38,897 nt of DNA from Nocardia asiatica NBRC 100129 (GTDB taxonomy: Bacteria; Actinomycetota; Actinomycetes; Mycobacteriales; Mycobacteriaceae), in NCBI RefSeq assembly GCF_000308415.1, contig NZ_BAFS01000125.1, positions 1 through 38,897 of the forward strand. Direction: 5' to 3'. Made by a program: the position numbers and the translations under genes. The first letter of the stretch is position 1. Every line of letters starts with the position of its first letter. The notes beneath the pieces are model-generated. The model was not told the origin of the DNA and did no database searches. It worked only from the letters and a program-made list of their open reading frames with translations. This document shows positions 1-7,446 of the stretch, one piece after another.

Positions 1-176
1 TGATCGCATAAGCCTCGACGTCGCCGCGGGCACTCTGAACCTGCTGGTCGACGCCGGCGAGCTCGCCCGCCGCCGTGACGGTTGGAAACCCCCTGCCGCC
101 CCGCTACACCCGCGGCGTCCTGGCCAAGTACACGAAGCTGGTGGGCTCGGCTTCGATCGGGGCCGTCTGCGACTGA
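1..176 (+). pseudogene. Possible 3' end of an unidentified gene with an internal frameshift
   Basis: The frame starting at base 2 has strong GC3 bias to about base 80 and reads like a compact helical domain ([20 protein letters not shown]). Bias then moves to the frame of base 3, which reads [19 protein letters not shown] and stops with TGA at 174-176. This is the pattern expected of one reading frame broken by an indel near 75-90, or of a sequencing error there. The 5' part lies outside the window. I do not recognise the family, and two unrelated short pieces cannot be excluded. Confidence 0.35.
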
Positions 177-268
177 CGGTCAGGGCCGCTCCGTAGCCAC
201 ATCCTGCTCGAGGGGATTATCGGTCGCGCCGTCGGAGCGGTCCGCTGAGCCGACGGCCGGCTACATTA

Positions 269-314
269 AGCTACTAAATCGTAGCTACGGTTGCAAAGCT
301 ACGAATTTGTAGCT
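269..314. promoter_or_regulatory. Twin perfect 18-bp inverted-repeat operators upstream of the TetR gene
   Basis: Two copies of AGCTAC-N6-GTAGCT lie at 269-286 and 297-314. Each has perfect 6-bp arms, the two centres are 28 bp apart, and the spacers differ (TAAATC and GAATTT). The second copy fills the spacer of the predicted promoter and ends 11 bp before the GTG start of the TetR gene. TetR-family repressors typically bind such palindromes next to their own gene, so autorepression of the TetR/glycosidase pair is a reasonable inference. Confidence 0.8.
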
Positions 315-319
315 ATGTT
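291..319 (+). promoter_or_regulatory. Predicted promoter of the TetR-glycosidase operon
   Basis: A -35-like TTGCAA (291-296) is followed after exactly 17 bp by a -10-like TATGTT (314-319). The expected transcription start, about 7 nt later, coincides with the GTG at 326, and there is no Shine-Dalgarno sequence before it. Together these suggest a leaderless mRNA, common in mycolate actinomycetes. The second operator covers the whole -35/-10 spacer. Confidence 0.55.
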
Positions 320-325
320 CCTCGT

Positions 326-949
326 GTGAACGCGATGAAACCCTCCGAGAAGGGCCGCCGCACCCAGCTCGAGTTGCGTGCCGACTGTCATGCGGCCGTC
401 ATCGCCGAGGCCGCCGAAGCGGGCGTGGGACGGCTGGCGATGGAAGGAGTCGCACGGCGGGCAGGCGTCGCCAAGACCTCGCTCTATCGGCACTGGACGA
501 CGGTCGAGGAATTGCTGATCGAAGCGCTGGCCCAGGCGTACCCCGTCGAAGTGCCCTCTCCGGCGGGAGGCAACCTGCGCGGGGACCTGCTGCGCGCCCT
601 GGAGCAGTTGACGGAATGGCTGTCCGGCCCGACCGGCTCGGCCACGGCCGCGATCCTGAGCGAGCGGCAGCGGCGGCCCGAGCTGGTCGAATCGTTGTAC
701 CGCAATGTCTTCGACCTGCGCGGCGGCCGGTTCACCCGCACCGTGCTCGATCACTACGCGGGGCTCGGCGAAATCGACGCCGCACTCGTCACGCCGATAG
801 TCAGTGATATCGGCGAGGCATTGGTGATCAAGCATCAGATCGACACCGGGCAGTGGCCCGACGAGCGCGTCCGGACCGCGATTGTCGACGAAGCCCTGCT
901 CCCGGCCCTCGGATTCCCCTCTCCCGGAGCGAAGAGAAAGACGACATGA
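326..949 (+). CDS. TetR/AcrR-family transcriptional repressor
   Basis: A 207-residue protein of normal TetR length. The N-terminal helix-turn-helix is clear at about residues 36-56 (LAMEGVARRAGVAKTSLYRHW), followed by an all-helical ligand-binding domain that I cannot assign to a ligand. The GTG at 326 fits a leaderless start; an in-frame ATG at 335 is the alternative. Two perfect palindromic operators directly upstream suggest autoregulation. The stop overlaps the ATG of the glycosidase-like gene by four bases (ATGA, 946-949), so the two are probably translationally coupled and the repressor likely controls that enzyme in response to a small molecule. Confidence 0.88.
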   Translation: MNAMKPSEKGRRTQLELRADCHAAVIAEAAEAGVGRLAMEGVARRAGVAKTSLYRHWTTVEELLIEALAQAYPVEVPSPAGGNLRGDLLRALEQLTEWLSGPTGSATAAILSERQRRPELVESLYRNVFDLRGGRFTRTVLDHYAGLGEIDAALVTPIVSDIGEALVIKHQIDTGQWPDERVRTAIVDEALLPALGFPSPGAKRKTT

Positions 950-2385
950 CAAACGCACCCCTGAATTCGGTCCACGTCGATTGGTCCGCGATCACCGGCG
1001 TCTCGCGCACCACGCTGACCACGCACTTGTGGACCGCGCCGCCACTGCGCCGAAGCTCGCCGATCCACGACAAAGCCTTCGAAGCGCTCCGCGCGCTCGA
1101 TGCCGACCTCGTTCGGTTCCTGCCCTGGTACTCCCATCCGCGCATCGCGGTCGCGGAGCTGCACCCGCCCACCGCGAGTGAGACGTTCTGGAACTTCGAG
1201 CTGCTCGATCCGCTGGTCGAGGACTTCATGGACGCCACGGGCGGCAGGCCGGTGGTCGCGAACTTCGCGACCATCCCGGCCTGGATGTTCCGCACCGAGG
1301 AGCCGGTCGCCGTGGCGGAGGACCCGGACGAGATCCACTGGGACTACGAGCGCGGCACCGAGTTCCGCGACCCCACGTTCACCGAGGTCGCCGACTACTT
1401 CTACCGCGTCGCCAGCTGGTACATCGCGGGCGGGTTCACCGACGAACTGGGCCGCCGCCACGAGTCGGGGCACCACTATCGCTTCGCGTATTGGGAAGTG
1501 CTGTGCGAACCCGATCTGTGGCACCGGATCACACCGGAGGACTACACCAGGCTGTACGACGCGATCGTCGAACGGCTTCGTCCGCTGGACCCCGACATGA
1601 AGTTCGTCGGCTTGTCGCTGAGCCACGTCCACCGGCAGCCCGAGTACTACTGGCAGTTCCTCGATTCGGCCAACCATCGGCCCGGCGTCCCGGTCGACGC
1701 GTTCTCCTATCACTTCTACGCCTCGCCCGACATCCACAACCCGTTCGGCCCGGAGGGCAACGCGCCGTACGCGCACTGGCGTGACATCTTCTTCGCGCGG
1801 GCCGACGGATTCCTCGAGCAGGCGCGGTTCATCGAGGGCATCCGGAGCAGGCTCGCCCCGGCCGCGAAGACGTTCATCAACGAAGTCGGTACCTATCCGG
1901 CTGACGTGATGAATCCGAATCCGGAGATTCCCGAGGAATACTGGGCGCTCAGCGCCGCGGTCCAGTCCTATCTCTGGGCCGAACTCGTCGCGCTCGGCGT
2001 CGACCTGGTCGGCATCGCCGAATTCATGGACTACCCGGGCATGATCCCCGGCACGTCGCTGATCGACTGGGAGACCGGCGCCGCGAACTTGCGCTACGAG
2101 GCGCTGGCCTTGCTGCTGCGGCACTTCGCCCCCGGCGACGAATTGGCCGCCACCACCACCGCCTTCCCCGACGCTCGGATGCACGTACAAGCGTTCGCCA
2201 CCGCGTCCGGCGCACGAAAACTGTTGCTGGTCAACAAGTCCGACGCTCCGCTGTCGGTCACCCTCGCGGCCCCCTCCACCCCCGTGGGTCTCGAACAGGT
2301 CGGAGCCAACGGTCTGCGAGCCACGCCGACCACCGACCCCGTCCTGGTGCTCGACGGTTTCGCCACGGCCGTCGTCACCTGCTGA
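946..2385 (+). CDS. GH39-like (alpha-L-iduronidase/beta-xylosidase type) glycoside hydrolase
   Basis: A 479-residue protein without a visible signal peptide, so probably cytoplasmic. It resembles GH39/clan GH-A TIM-barrel enzymes. The expected acid/base glutamate is in WEVLCEPD (about E188) and the expected nucleophile in FINEVGTYP (about E312). A beta-rich C-terminal domain follows (about 400-479), as in family members. The acid/base motif is unusual: clan GH-A normally has Asn-Glu-Pro, whereas here it is Cys-Glu-Pro. Substrate is unknown. The ATG at 946 is chosen because it overlaps the TetR stop and has a purine-rich GAGAAAG upstream; a longer in-frame extension to 853 would run inside the TetR gene and is unlikely. 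Confidence 0.72.
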   Translation: MTNAPLNSVHVDWSAITGVSRTTLTTHLWTAPPLRRSSPIHDKAFEALRALDADLVRFLPWYSHPRIAVAELHPPTASETFWNFELLDPLVEDFMDATGGRPVVANFATIPAWMFRTEEPVAVAEDPDEIHWDYERGTEFRDPTFTEVADYFYRVASWYIAGGFTDELGRRHESGHHYRFAYWEVLCEPDLWHRITPEDYTRLYDAIVERLRPLDPDMKFVGLSLSHVHRQPEYYWQFLDSANHRPGVPVDAFSYHFYASPDIHNPFGPEGNAPYAHWRDIFFARADGFLEQARFIEGIRSRLAPAAKTFINEVGTYPADVMNPNPEIPEEYWALSAAVQSYLWAELVALGVDLVGIAEFMDYPGMIPGTSLIDWETGAANLRYEALALLLRHFAPGDELAATTTAFPDARMHVQAFATASGARKLLLVNKSDAPLSVTLAAPSTPVGLEQVGANGLRATPTTDPVLVLDGFATAVVTC

Positions 2386-2470
2386 GACCGAAGGCGGATC
2401 ACCGTTGCCTTGGGCGCGGGCGAAGTTTCTCTATCGCGCCCGGTCGCGCGTATCCGGTGCGCTACGAAGC

Positions 2471-2500
2471 CCCGCGCGGAGGGAAAGCCCGCCGCGCGGG
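2471..2500. terminator. Hairpin between convergent genes
   Basis: Perfect 9-bp arms CCCGCGCGG (2471-2479) and CCGCGCGGG (2492-2500) enclose a 12-nt loop. The hairpin lies between the glycosidase (ending 2385) and the convergent hydrolase (ending 2515). There is no U-tract, as is usual in high-GC actinomycetes. Confidence 0.55.
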
Positions 2501-2514
2501 ACTGCGAGGCCGTA

Positions 2515-3246
2515 CTACTCGCCCGCGGCTGCCCGGACGATCAGGTCACCGACCACGTCCGGCCTGGAGACCGAGACCGCGTGGGAGGCGGCCACTTCGA
2601 CGGTGACGGCTCCCGCGCGTTCTGCCATGAACCGCTGCGCTTGCGCCGGGATGTTCTTGTCCGCACTGGTGACCAGCGCGAACGACGGGATGGTCCGCCA
2701 CGCGGTGGCGGTCGCCGGCTGCTGCAAGGCGTCGAGGGCGACCGGCCGCTGTGTCGCGGCCATCAGCTCGGCGGTGGCGGCGGGAACGTCGGCGGCGAAC
2801 TGCTGGTGGAATTCCTCCGGCCGGATATAGAGCTCGGTGCCGGTACCGCCGTCGGGCAACGGGTAGGCGGCGGGCCTGGTTGTCGGCCCGAGCGTCGATC
2901 CGGGGAACTTGTCGGTCAATTGCAGCGCGCTCTCGCCCTCGTCGGGAATGAATGCGGCGATGTAGACGAGTGCCCGGACCTCGGACTTCCCCTCGGCGGC
3001 GACCGTGATCACGCTACCGCCGTAGGAATGGCCGACCAGAACGCACGGCCCTTCGACCGAATCCAGGACCGAGGCCACATACGCGGCGTCGCTATCGAGG
3101 CCGCGCAGCGGATTGGCGGCCGCAATCACGGAATGTCCTTGTGCGCGTAGGCGTTCGATGACTCCGTTCCAACTGGACGAGTCGGCGAACGCCCCGTGCA
3201 CCAGCACGATGGTCGGCGCGGGAGAACTGGTGGAATCGGTGCTCAC
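2515..3246 (-). CDS. Alpha/beta hydrolase (EstC/salicylate esterase-like)
   Basis: A 243-residue single-domain alpha/beta hydrolase. Visible parts are the strand-loop VLVHGAFADSSSW near the N-terminus (oxyanion hole), the nucleophile elbow GHSYGG (about residues 72-77), the region SADKNIP with the acid residue, and a C-terminal ASHAVSVSRP with the catalytic His. This set is typical of small esterases acting on aryl or acyl esters; the substrate cannot be inferred. The gene is 36 bp downstream of the HSL-type hydrolase at 3283-4248 on the same strand. A truncated paralogue lies just beyond that gene, so the group probably arose by duplication. Confidence 0.85.
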   Translation of the reverse strand: MSTDSTSSPAPTIVLVHGAFADSSSWNGVIERLRAQGHSVIAAANPLRGLDSDAAYVASVLDSVEGPCVLVGHSYGGSVITVAAEGKSEVRALVYIAAFIPDEGESALQLTDKFPGSTLGPTTRPAAYPLPDGGTGTELYIRPEEFHQQFAADVPAATAELMAATQRPVALDALQQPATATAWRTIPSFALVTSADKNIPAQAQRFMAERAGAVTVEVAASHAVSVSRPDVVGDLIVRAAAGE

Positions 3247-3282
3247 GAGTGTGATTTCCTTCGTATTCGATCGTCCGGTGCC

Positions 3283-4248
3283 TCAGGCGGAGTGCAGGGC
3301 GGCCCGCAGCGTGGCGACAGCCTGCGCCACCGCGCCTTTGGCCGCCTGCGTGTCGTGCAGCGAGTTCACCATCACGAAGTCGTGCACGATGCCGCCGTAG
3401 CGCACCTGGGTGACCGGCACGCCCGCGGCGCGCAATTTGCCCGCGAAAGCCTCGCCCTCGTCCCGCAGCACATCGGCCTCGGCCGTGATGACCAGCGCGG
3501 GTGGCAGGCCGGCCAGCTGATCGACGGTCGCCCGCAGGGGCGACGCGGTGATCTGCGCGCGCTCCTGCGCGCTGGTGGTGTACTGATCCCAGAACCACTT
3601 CATGCCCTCGCGGGTGAGGAAGTATCCCTCGGCGAACTGCTGGTAGGAACCGGTGTCGAAGTTGGCGTCGGTCACCGGGTAGAACAGCACCTGCTGGACG
3701 AAGGAGACGTCGCCGCGCTCCTTGGCCATCAGGGTCAGCGCGATGGCCATGTTGCCGCCGACCGAGTCACCCGCGATGGCGATCCGGGACGAGTCCAGGC
3801 CCTTCTGCGCGCCCTCCGCGGTGACCCACTGGGCCACCCGGTAGGACTGCTCGTTGGCGACCGGGTAGCGAACGTCCGGGGACCGGTCGTATTCGGGGAA
3901 GACCACCGCGGCGTGCGCGCCCACGGCGAGATCGCGTACCAGGCGGTCGTGGGTGTGCGCGTCGCCGAAAACCCATCCCGCGCCGTGGGTGTAGACGATC
4001 ACCGGCAGCGTTTCGGTGGCGCCCTGCGGTTTGACGATCCGCACCCGCACCGAACCGGTCGGCCCGCCTTCGACGGTGATCCACTCCTCGTCGATCTCGG
4101 GCTTGAAGATCGGCGAGTCCTGCACGCCGTCCACCGCTTTGCGGCCTTCTTCGGGTGGGAGCTGGTAGAGGAACGGCGGTTGCGAGGTCGCGTCGACGAA
4201 CTCCTGCGCCGCGGGTTCGAGCGAGATGCCCAGCGGGTTTCCTGACAT
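3283..4248 (-). CDS. HSL-family alpha/beta hydrolase (carboxylesterase/lipase)
   Basis: A 321-residue hydrolase of the hormone-sensitive-lipase family. The oxyanion motif is HGAGW (family consensus HGGG), the nucleophile elbow is GDSVGG, the acid lies in the EADVLRDEGE region, and the catalytic His is in GGIVHDF near the C-terminus. Start: ATG codons exist at 4254 and 4248. The GAGAGG ribosome-binding site is one base from the first and seven from the second, so 4248 is preferred. The open frame continues upstream to 4635, but that stretch overlaps the truncated hydrolase in another frame and is not needed. It is likely co-transcribed with the esterase at 2515-3246. Confidence 0.85.
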   Translation of the reverse strand: MSGNPLGISLEPAAQEFVDATSQPPFLYQLPPEEGRKAVDGVQDSPIFKPEIDEEWITVEGGPTGSVRVRIVKPQGATETLPVIVYTHGAGWVFGDAHTHDRLVRDLAVGAHAAVVFPEYDRSPDVRYPVANEQSYRVAQWVTAEGAQKGLDSSRIAIAGDSVGGNMAIALTLMAKERGDVSFVQQVLFYPVTDANFDTGSYQQFAEGYFLTREGMKWFWDQYTTSAQERAQITASPLRATVDQLAGLPPALVITAEADVLRDEGEAFAGKLRAAGVPVTQVRYGGIVHDFVMVNSLHDTQAAKGAVAQAVATLRAALHSA

Positions 4249-4289
4249 GATCATGCCTCTCTCGTACGGGGGTGGGGAAGTGGTGGGGC

Positions 4290-4544
4290 TCAGGCCGTTC
4301 GAGCGATCGCCTCGGTGATGACGGCCCCGCCGTAGGAATGCCCGGCCAGCAGCACCGGGCCGTCGATCTGTTGTACGAACGACTCGATGTAGGCCGCGTC
4401 CGCGGACAGGCTGCGATTGGACACCGGGGGTACGGCGACCCGATGGCCCTGGTCGAGCAGTCGTTCGGTGACGGGCGACCAGCTCGAGGCATCGGCGAAG
4501 GCGCCGTGCACAAGAACGATGGTCGGACTTGCCGGGGCGGACAT
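4290..4544 (-). pseudogene. Truncated alpha/beta hydrolase, N-terminal third only
   Basis: An 84-codon frame begins with ATG at 4544 after a good AAGGA ribosome-binding site. It contains PTIVLVHGAFADASSW and the elbow GHSYGG, closely matching the first 80 or so residues of the intact esterase at 2515-3246. It stops right after the nucleophile elbow, so it lacks the acid and His of the triad. The following gene on this strand (HSL hydrolase) starts 42 bp later. Most likely a decayed copy left by a tandem duplication or by insertion of the HSL gene; a functional short protein is improbable. Confidence 0.75.
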
Positions 4545-4647
4545 GGTGGTTCCTTTCTCCAGCGTGGAGTGGTGGCGCTGGGGCCGACTCAGTCTCGACC
4601 GGAACTCTTGCCCGGCGCCCCTCCCCACGGGCCACAAAAGCCTCCGA

Positions 4648-5652
4648 TCAGGACACGGCCTGCTCCATCGGCAAATCGATCCGGGTCGACCGGAAGCGCT
4701 GCTGATACTTGCGTGGGGAGATGCCCAGCCGGGCGACGAAAGCCCGGCGTAACGCCTCGCTGGTGCCGTACCCCGCGGCCATGGCGGCCTCCGTCACGCT
4801 GTATCCGGCATGCAGCATGTCCCTGGCCATTCCGAAGCGGATGAACGCGACGTATTCCGCGGGCGAGCGCTCCAGTTCCGCGCGGAACAGCCGGGTCAGG
4901 TGCCGCACGCTCACGCGCGCATGGGCGGCCAAGGTCTGGACCGTGTGCGGATACGCCGGATCCGCGCAGATCAGGTCCACCACGCCGCGGACCAGCGGGC
5001 TGCGCGGCACGGGTCCGCTCAGCGACGCGGAGAACTGGGATTGGCCGCCCGCGCGCTGCATGTAGACCACCAGCGACTGCGCCACCCGCCGCGCCACGTC
5101 CGCGCCGTGATCCTCCTCGACCAGCGCCAGCGCGAGATCGACGCCCGCCGCGACCCCGGCCGAGCTGTACAGATTGCCTTCCCGCACGAAGATCGCGTCC
5201 GGGTCCACCTCGACCGAGGGGTACTGCCGCGCAAGCTCGGCCGCGAATTTCCAGTGGGTGGTCGCGCGTTTGCCGTCGAACAGTCCCAACTCGGCCAGGA
5301 CGAACGCGCCGCTGCAAATGGACGCCAGCCGCCGGGTATTGCAGGACAGTCGGCGGGCGGCCGCCAACAGCTCGGGAGTGACGAATTTCCACGGTGGGAG
5401 TTCGCTACCCGGGATCACGACCGTGTCGAAACGGCCCGCGTCGGCGGCCGCGCAACCGACCTCGACTCGCGCGCCGATCGAGGTCTGCGCGTCTTTGCCG
5501 TCGGCCGAGACGATGACCACCTCGTATCCCGCCAGCGACTGGTTCGCCTCGACGAACACCTCCGCGGGCCCGACGAAATCGAGCATTTTGACGCCGTCGA
5601 ACACCAGGACGCCCACCCGCCTGCGAGGCCGGGCCGCGGAATTGGAAGACAT
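4648..5652 (-). CDS. GlxA-family AraC-type regulator with DJ-1/PfpI domain
   Basis: A 334-residue regulator. Residues about 13-185 form a DJ-1/PfpI (class I glutamine amidotransferase-like) sensor domain with the conserved elbow ASICSGAFVLAELG; the C-terminal 100 residues hold the tandem AraC helix-turn-helix pair (VQTLAAHARVSVRHLTRLF and TEAAMAAGYGTSEALRRAF). This architecture (GlxA/FtrA) usually activates a nearby catabolic or resistance gene. The ATG at 5652 is chosen; a GTG two codons upstream (5658) is possible. No clear Shine-Dalgarno is present. The gene diverges from the TetR gene at 5730; the hydrolases at 2515-4248 are downstream on the same strand and are plausible targets. Confidence 0.88.
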   Translation of the reverse strand: MSSNSAARPRRRVGVLVFDGVKMLDFVGPAEVFVEANQSLAGYEVVIVSADGKDAQTSIGARVEVGCAAADAGRFDTVVIPGSELPPWKFVTPELLAAARRLSCNTRRLASICSGAFVLAELGLFDGKRATTHWKFAAELARQYPSVEVDPDAIFVREGNLYSSAGVAAGVDLALALVEEDHGADVARRVAQSLVVYMQRAGGQSQFSASLSGPVPRSPLVRGVVDLICADPAYPHTVQTLAAHARVSVRHLTRLFRAELERSPAEYVAFIRFGMARDMLHAGYSVTEAAMAAGYGTSEALRRAFVARLGISPRKYQQRFRSTRIDLPMEQAVS

Positions 5653-5654
5653 GG

Positions 5655-5681
5655 CCACATTATTGTGGAGGCACGCCTCCA
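5655..5681. promoter_or_regulatory. Overlapping inverted repeats in a divergent promoter region
   Basis: CCACA-TTAT-TGTGG at 5655-5668 abuts and overlaps the perfect TGGAGGC-AC-GCCTCCA at 5666-5681. Both lie in the 77-bp gap between the divergent AraC-type (5652, minus) and TetR (5730, plus) genes. They are candidate binding sites for one or both regulators; the first would sit against the AraC-type start. Confidence 0.5.
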
Positions 5682-5729
5682 GAACAAGTGGTGTGGGATA
5701 CCTCGCACGTAGATTGGTACGGTGAGCGC

Positions 5730-6341
5730 ATGGGACGGCCGCGCCAGTTCGATGAATCGAACCTGCTCGACGCCGCGACCGAGCTGTTCTGGTCGAAGGG
5801 GTTCGACAGCACTTCGGTGGAAGACGTCTCGCTCGCCACCGGCATCGGGAACGGGAGTATCTACGCCGCGTACGGCAGCAAGCGGGGCCTCTTCCTCGCG
5901 GCGTTCGAACGCTATTGCGAGGGCCGCGCGCGCCTGGTTCGCGAGGCCGTCGGCGCGACGGGCGGCTCGGCGCGGTCCGCGGTGCGCGCGCTCTATCAGG
6001 CGATCATCGAAGACTGTGCCGCGCATCCGGATCGGCGCGGCTGCCTGATGATCAACAGCATCGCCCATCTCGGCACCCGGATCCCCGAAGTCGCCGCCAT
6101 CGGGGCCCGGACGACCACGGCGATGGAGCAGGGCGTCGCCGACCGGCTGCGGCCCGCGATGCGCGATGCCGGAGACGACGACGAAGCCGCGCTGTCCGCC
6201 CTCAGCGCGACGGTCGTGGTGGTGGCCCAGGGGCTGATCCAATTGAGCCGCTTGGGAACTCCCGCGCAGCGGTTGCACGAAATCGCCGACGTGTCGAGCG
6301 CGGCCTTGCCGCAGGCATGGGCCGATCAGCTCGTGCACTGA
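5730..6341 (+). CDS. TetR/AcrR-family transcriptional regulator
   Basis: A 203-residue TetR protein. The N-terminus MGRPRQFDESNLLDAATELF and the helix-turn-helix TSVEDVSLATGIGNGSIYAAYGSK (split here only for position: about residues 28-51) are typical; the ligand domain contains the GCLMINSIAHLG signature seen in AcrR-like members that respond to electrophiles or aromatic compounds. The ATG at 5730 matches the conserved MGRPR start. A -10-like TACGGT at 5718-5723 would place the transcription start on this ATG, suggesting a leaderless message. It is divergent from the GlxA/AraC regulator and has no obvious plus-strand target after it. Confidence 0.86.
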   Translation: MGRPRQFDESNLLDAATELFWSKGFDSTSVEDVSLATGIGNGSIYAAYGSKRGLFLAAFERYCEGRARLVREAVGATGGSARSAVRALYQAIIEDCAAHPDRRGCLMINSIAHLGTRIPEVAAIGARTTTAMEQGVADRLRPAMRDAGDDDEAALSALSATVVVVAQGLIQLSRLGTPAQRLHEIADVSSAALPQAWADQLVH

Positions 6342-6392
6342 CCCGGGTCGTGGGATCGGCCGACTGCCCGGCTCGGCTCCGTGTGCCGAGAC

Positions 6393-6428
6393 CTGCTGCG
6401 GTGCAACGCATTCGGTGACGCGCAGCAG
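6393..6428. terminator. Possible hairpin between convergent genes
   Basis: CTGCTGCG (6393-6400) pairs with CGCAGCAG (6421-6428) across a 20-nt loop, between the TetR gene (ending 6341) and the convergent XRE gene (ending 6430). A smaller stem CTCGGC/GCCGAG sits just before it. The loop is long, so this is only a candidate. Confidence 0.35.
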
Positions 6429-6429
6429 T

Positions 6430-7302
6430 TCAAGGAAGCGTGCTGACCGTGCGCCCATCCGTGACCCGCAGAAGGTCCAGCTTCCCCGCATCGCTGCTCG
6501 CGCCCGCCGCGGTATAGGTGACCATGCGCAGATCCGCGCCGGGAACGACGAGCACGTCGCAGTCGAGGGTGATCTCGCCGACCTCCGGATGCCGGATCGT
6601 CTTCCGGTCGCTGGTGTGCTGGGACGCCGTCGCCGTCGCCCACAGGCGGGCGAAGACGGCGGAGGTGGTGCGAAGCTCCCGGACGAGGCGATCGAGCCGG
6701 TCGTCGGCGGGATAGCGCGCTGCCGCGTCCTTCAGATCGGCGACGATGGACGCCGCGAAGGCGTCCTCCGCTCGCTCGGACCGGAACGGGCGTACCGCGG
6801 CGCGAGCCGGGCCGGTGCCGAAGACGGCATGCGCGAGATTCCGCTCGCCGGCCGGGACCAGCGCGGGGTCACCGTGCAGGGCGCTCCACATGCCGTTCCA
6901 CCACACCAGCGTCCAGTCGGCGGTGAAGACTCCGATCGGGACGTCCCCTAGTCGCGAGACGAGCCGTTGGATACCAGGGGGCACATGTGTGCCGATCGTC
7001 CCGTCCCGGGGCGGCAGGAGCCCGGCGCCGCGATACAGCTCGTCGCGCTCGGCGCGGGACAGCTGAAGGACGCGGGCGAGGGCGCCCACCACCTGAGCCG
7101 AAGGGTTGCGCGCGCGTCCTTGCTCCAAGCGGAGTATGTAGTCGACCGAGAGCCCGGCCAGTTGCGCGAGTTCCTCCCGCCGCAGGCCCGGGGCGCGGCG
7201 GCCCGCGGTCACGACCAAGCCCGCGTCCGCGGGCGACAGACGATCGCGCCAGCCGCGCAGGAGCGCGCCGAACTCGGAGCCGGAGGTTGCTGCCACAGCC
7301 AC
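6430..7302 (-). CDS. XRE-family regulator with MmyB-like ligand-binding domain
   Basis: About 290 residues. The N-terminal XRE helix-turn-helix (residues about 25-85) has RRAPGLRREELAQLAGLSVD and YILRLEQGRARNPSAQVVGA. The rest matches the MmyB/MltR-type ligand-binding domain, with VFTADWTLVWWNGMWSALHG, DLKDAAARYPADDRL and LWATATASQHTSDRK. This pairing is characteristic of a large actinobacterial family often located beside short-chain dehydrogenase genes, as here, where the dehydrogenase diverges 144 bp away. Family members are thought to bind hydrophobic ligands such as fatty acids. Start is uncertain: GTG at 7302 or 7296; the open frame runs further upstream over the promoter gap. Confidence 0.85.
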   Translation of the reverse strand: MAVAATSGSEFGALLRGWRDRLSPADAGLVVTAGRRAPGLRREELAQLAGLSVDYILRLEQGRARNPSAQVVGALARVLQLSRAERDELYRGAGLLPPRDGTIGTHVPPGIQRLVSRLGDVPIGVFTADWTLVWWNGMWSALHGDPALVPAGERNLAHAVFGTGPARAAVRPFRSERAEDAFAASIVADLKDAAARYPADDRLDRLVRELRTTSAVFARLWATATASQHTSDRKTIRHPEVGEITLDCDVLVVPGADLRMVTYTAAGASSDAGKLDLLRVTDGRTVSTLP

Positions 7303-7446
7303 CCGTTCATTCTCGCCGCTGCGGGCCGGACCAGCCTGGGTACTGCCGGTCCTAGTGACCGCCGCGGCACTGGTTGCGCCGGGCGCGCGCGACGAAAGTC
7401 GAGACTGCCCGACCGGGCGTGCCACATACGAGTGCAGGAGGACGCC

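Noticed and set aside
82..312. Short plus-strand frame starting TTG at 82
   Set aside because: Runs through the twin operators and promoter; codon bias favours the other two frames up to base 176.
835..2190. Minus-strand frame of 451 codons opposite the glycosidase
   Set aside because: Shadow frame with Val/Gly/Arg-rich repeats; the sense strand shows the GH39-like motifs.
3283..4635. 450-residue version of the HSL hydrolase
   Set aside because: The extra 129 N-terminal codons overlap the truncated hydrolase in another frame and lack domain features; a proper start with ribosome-binding site is at 4248.
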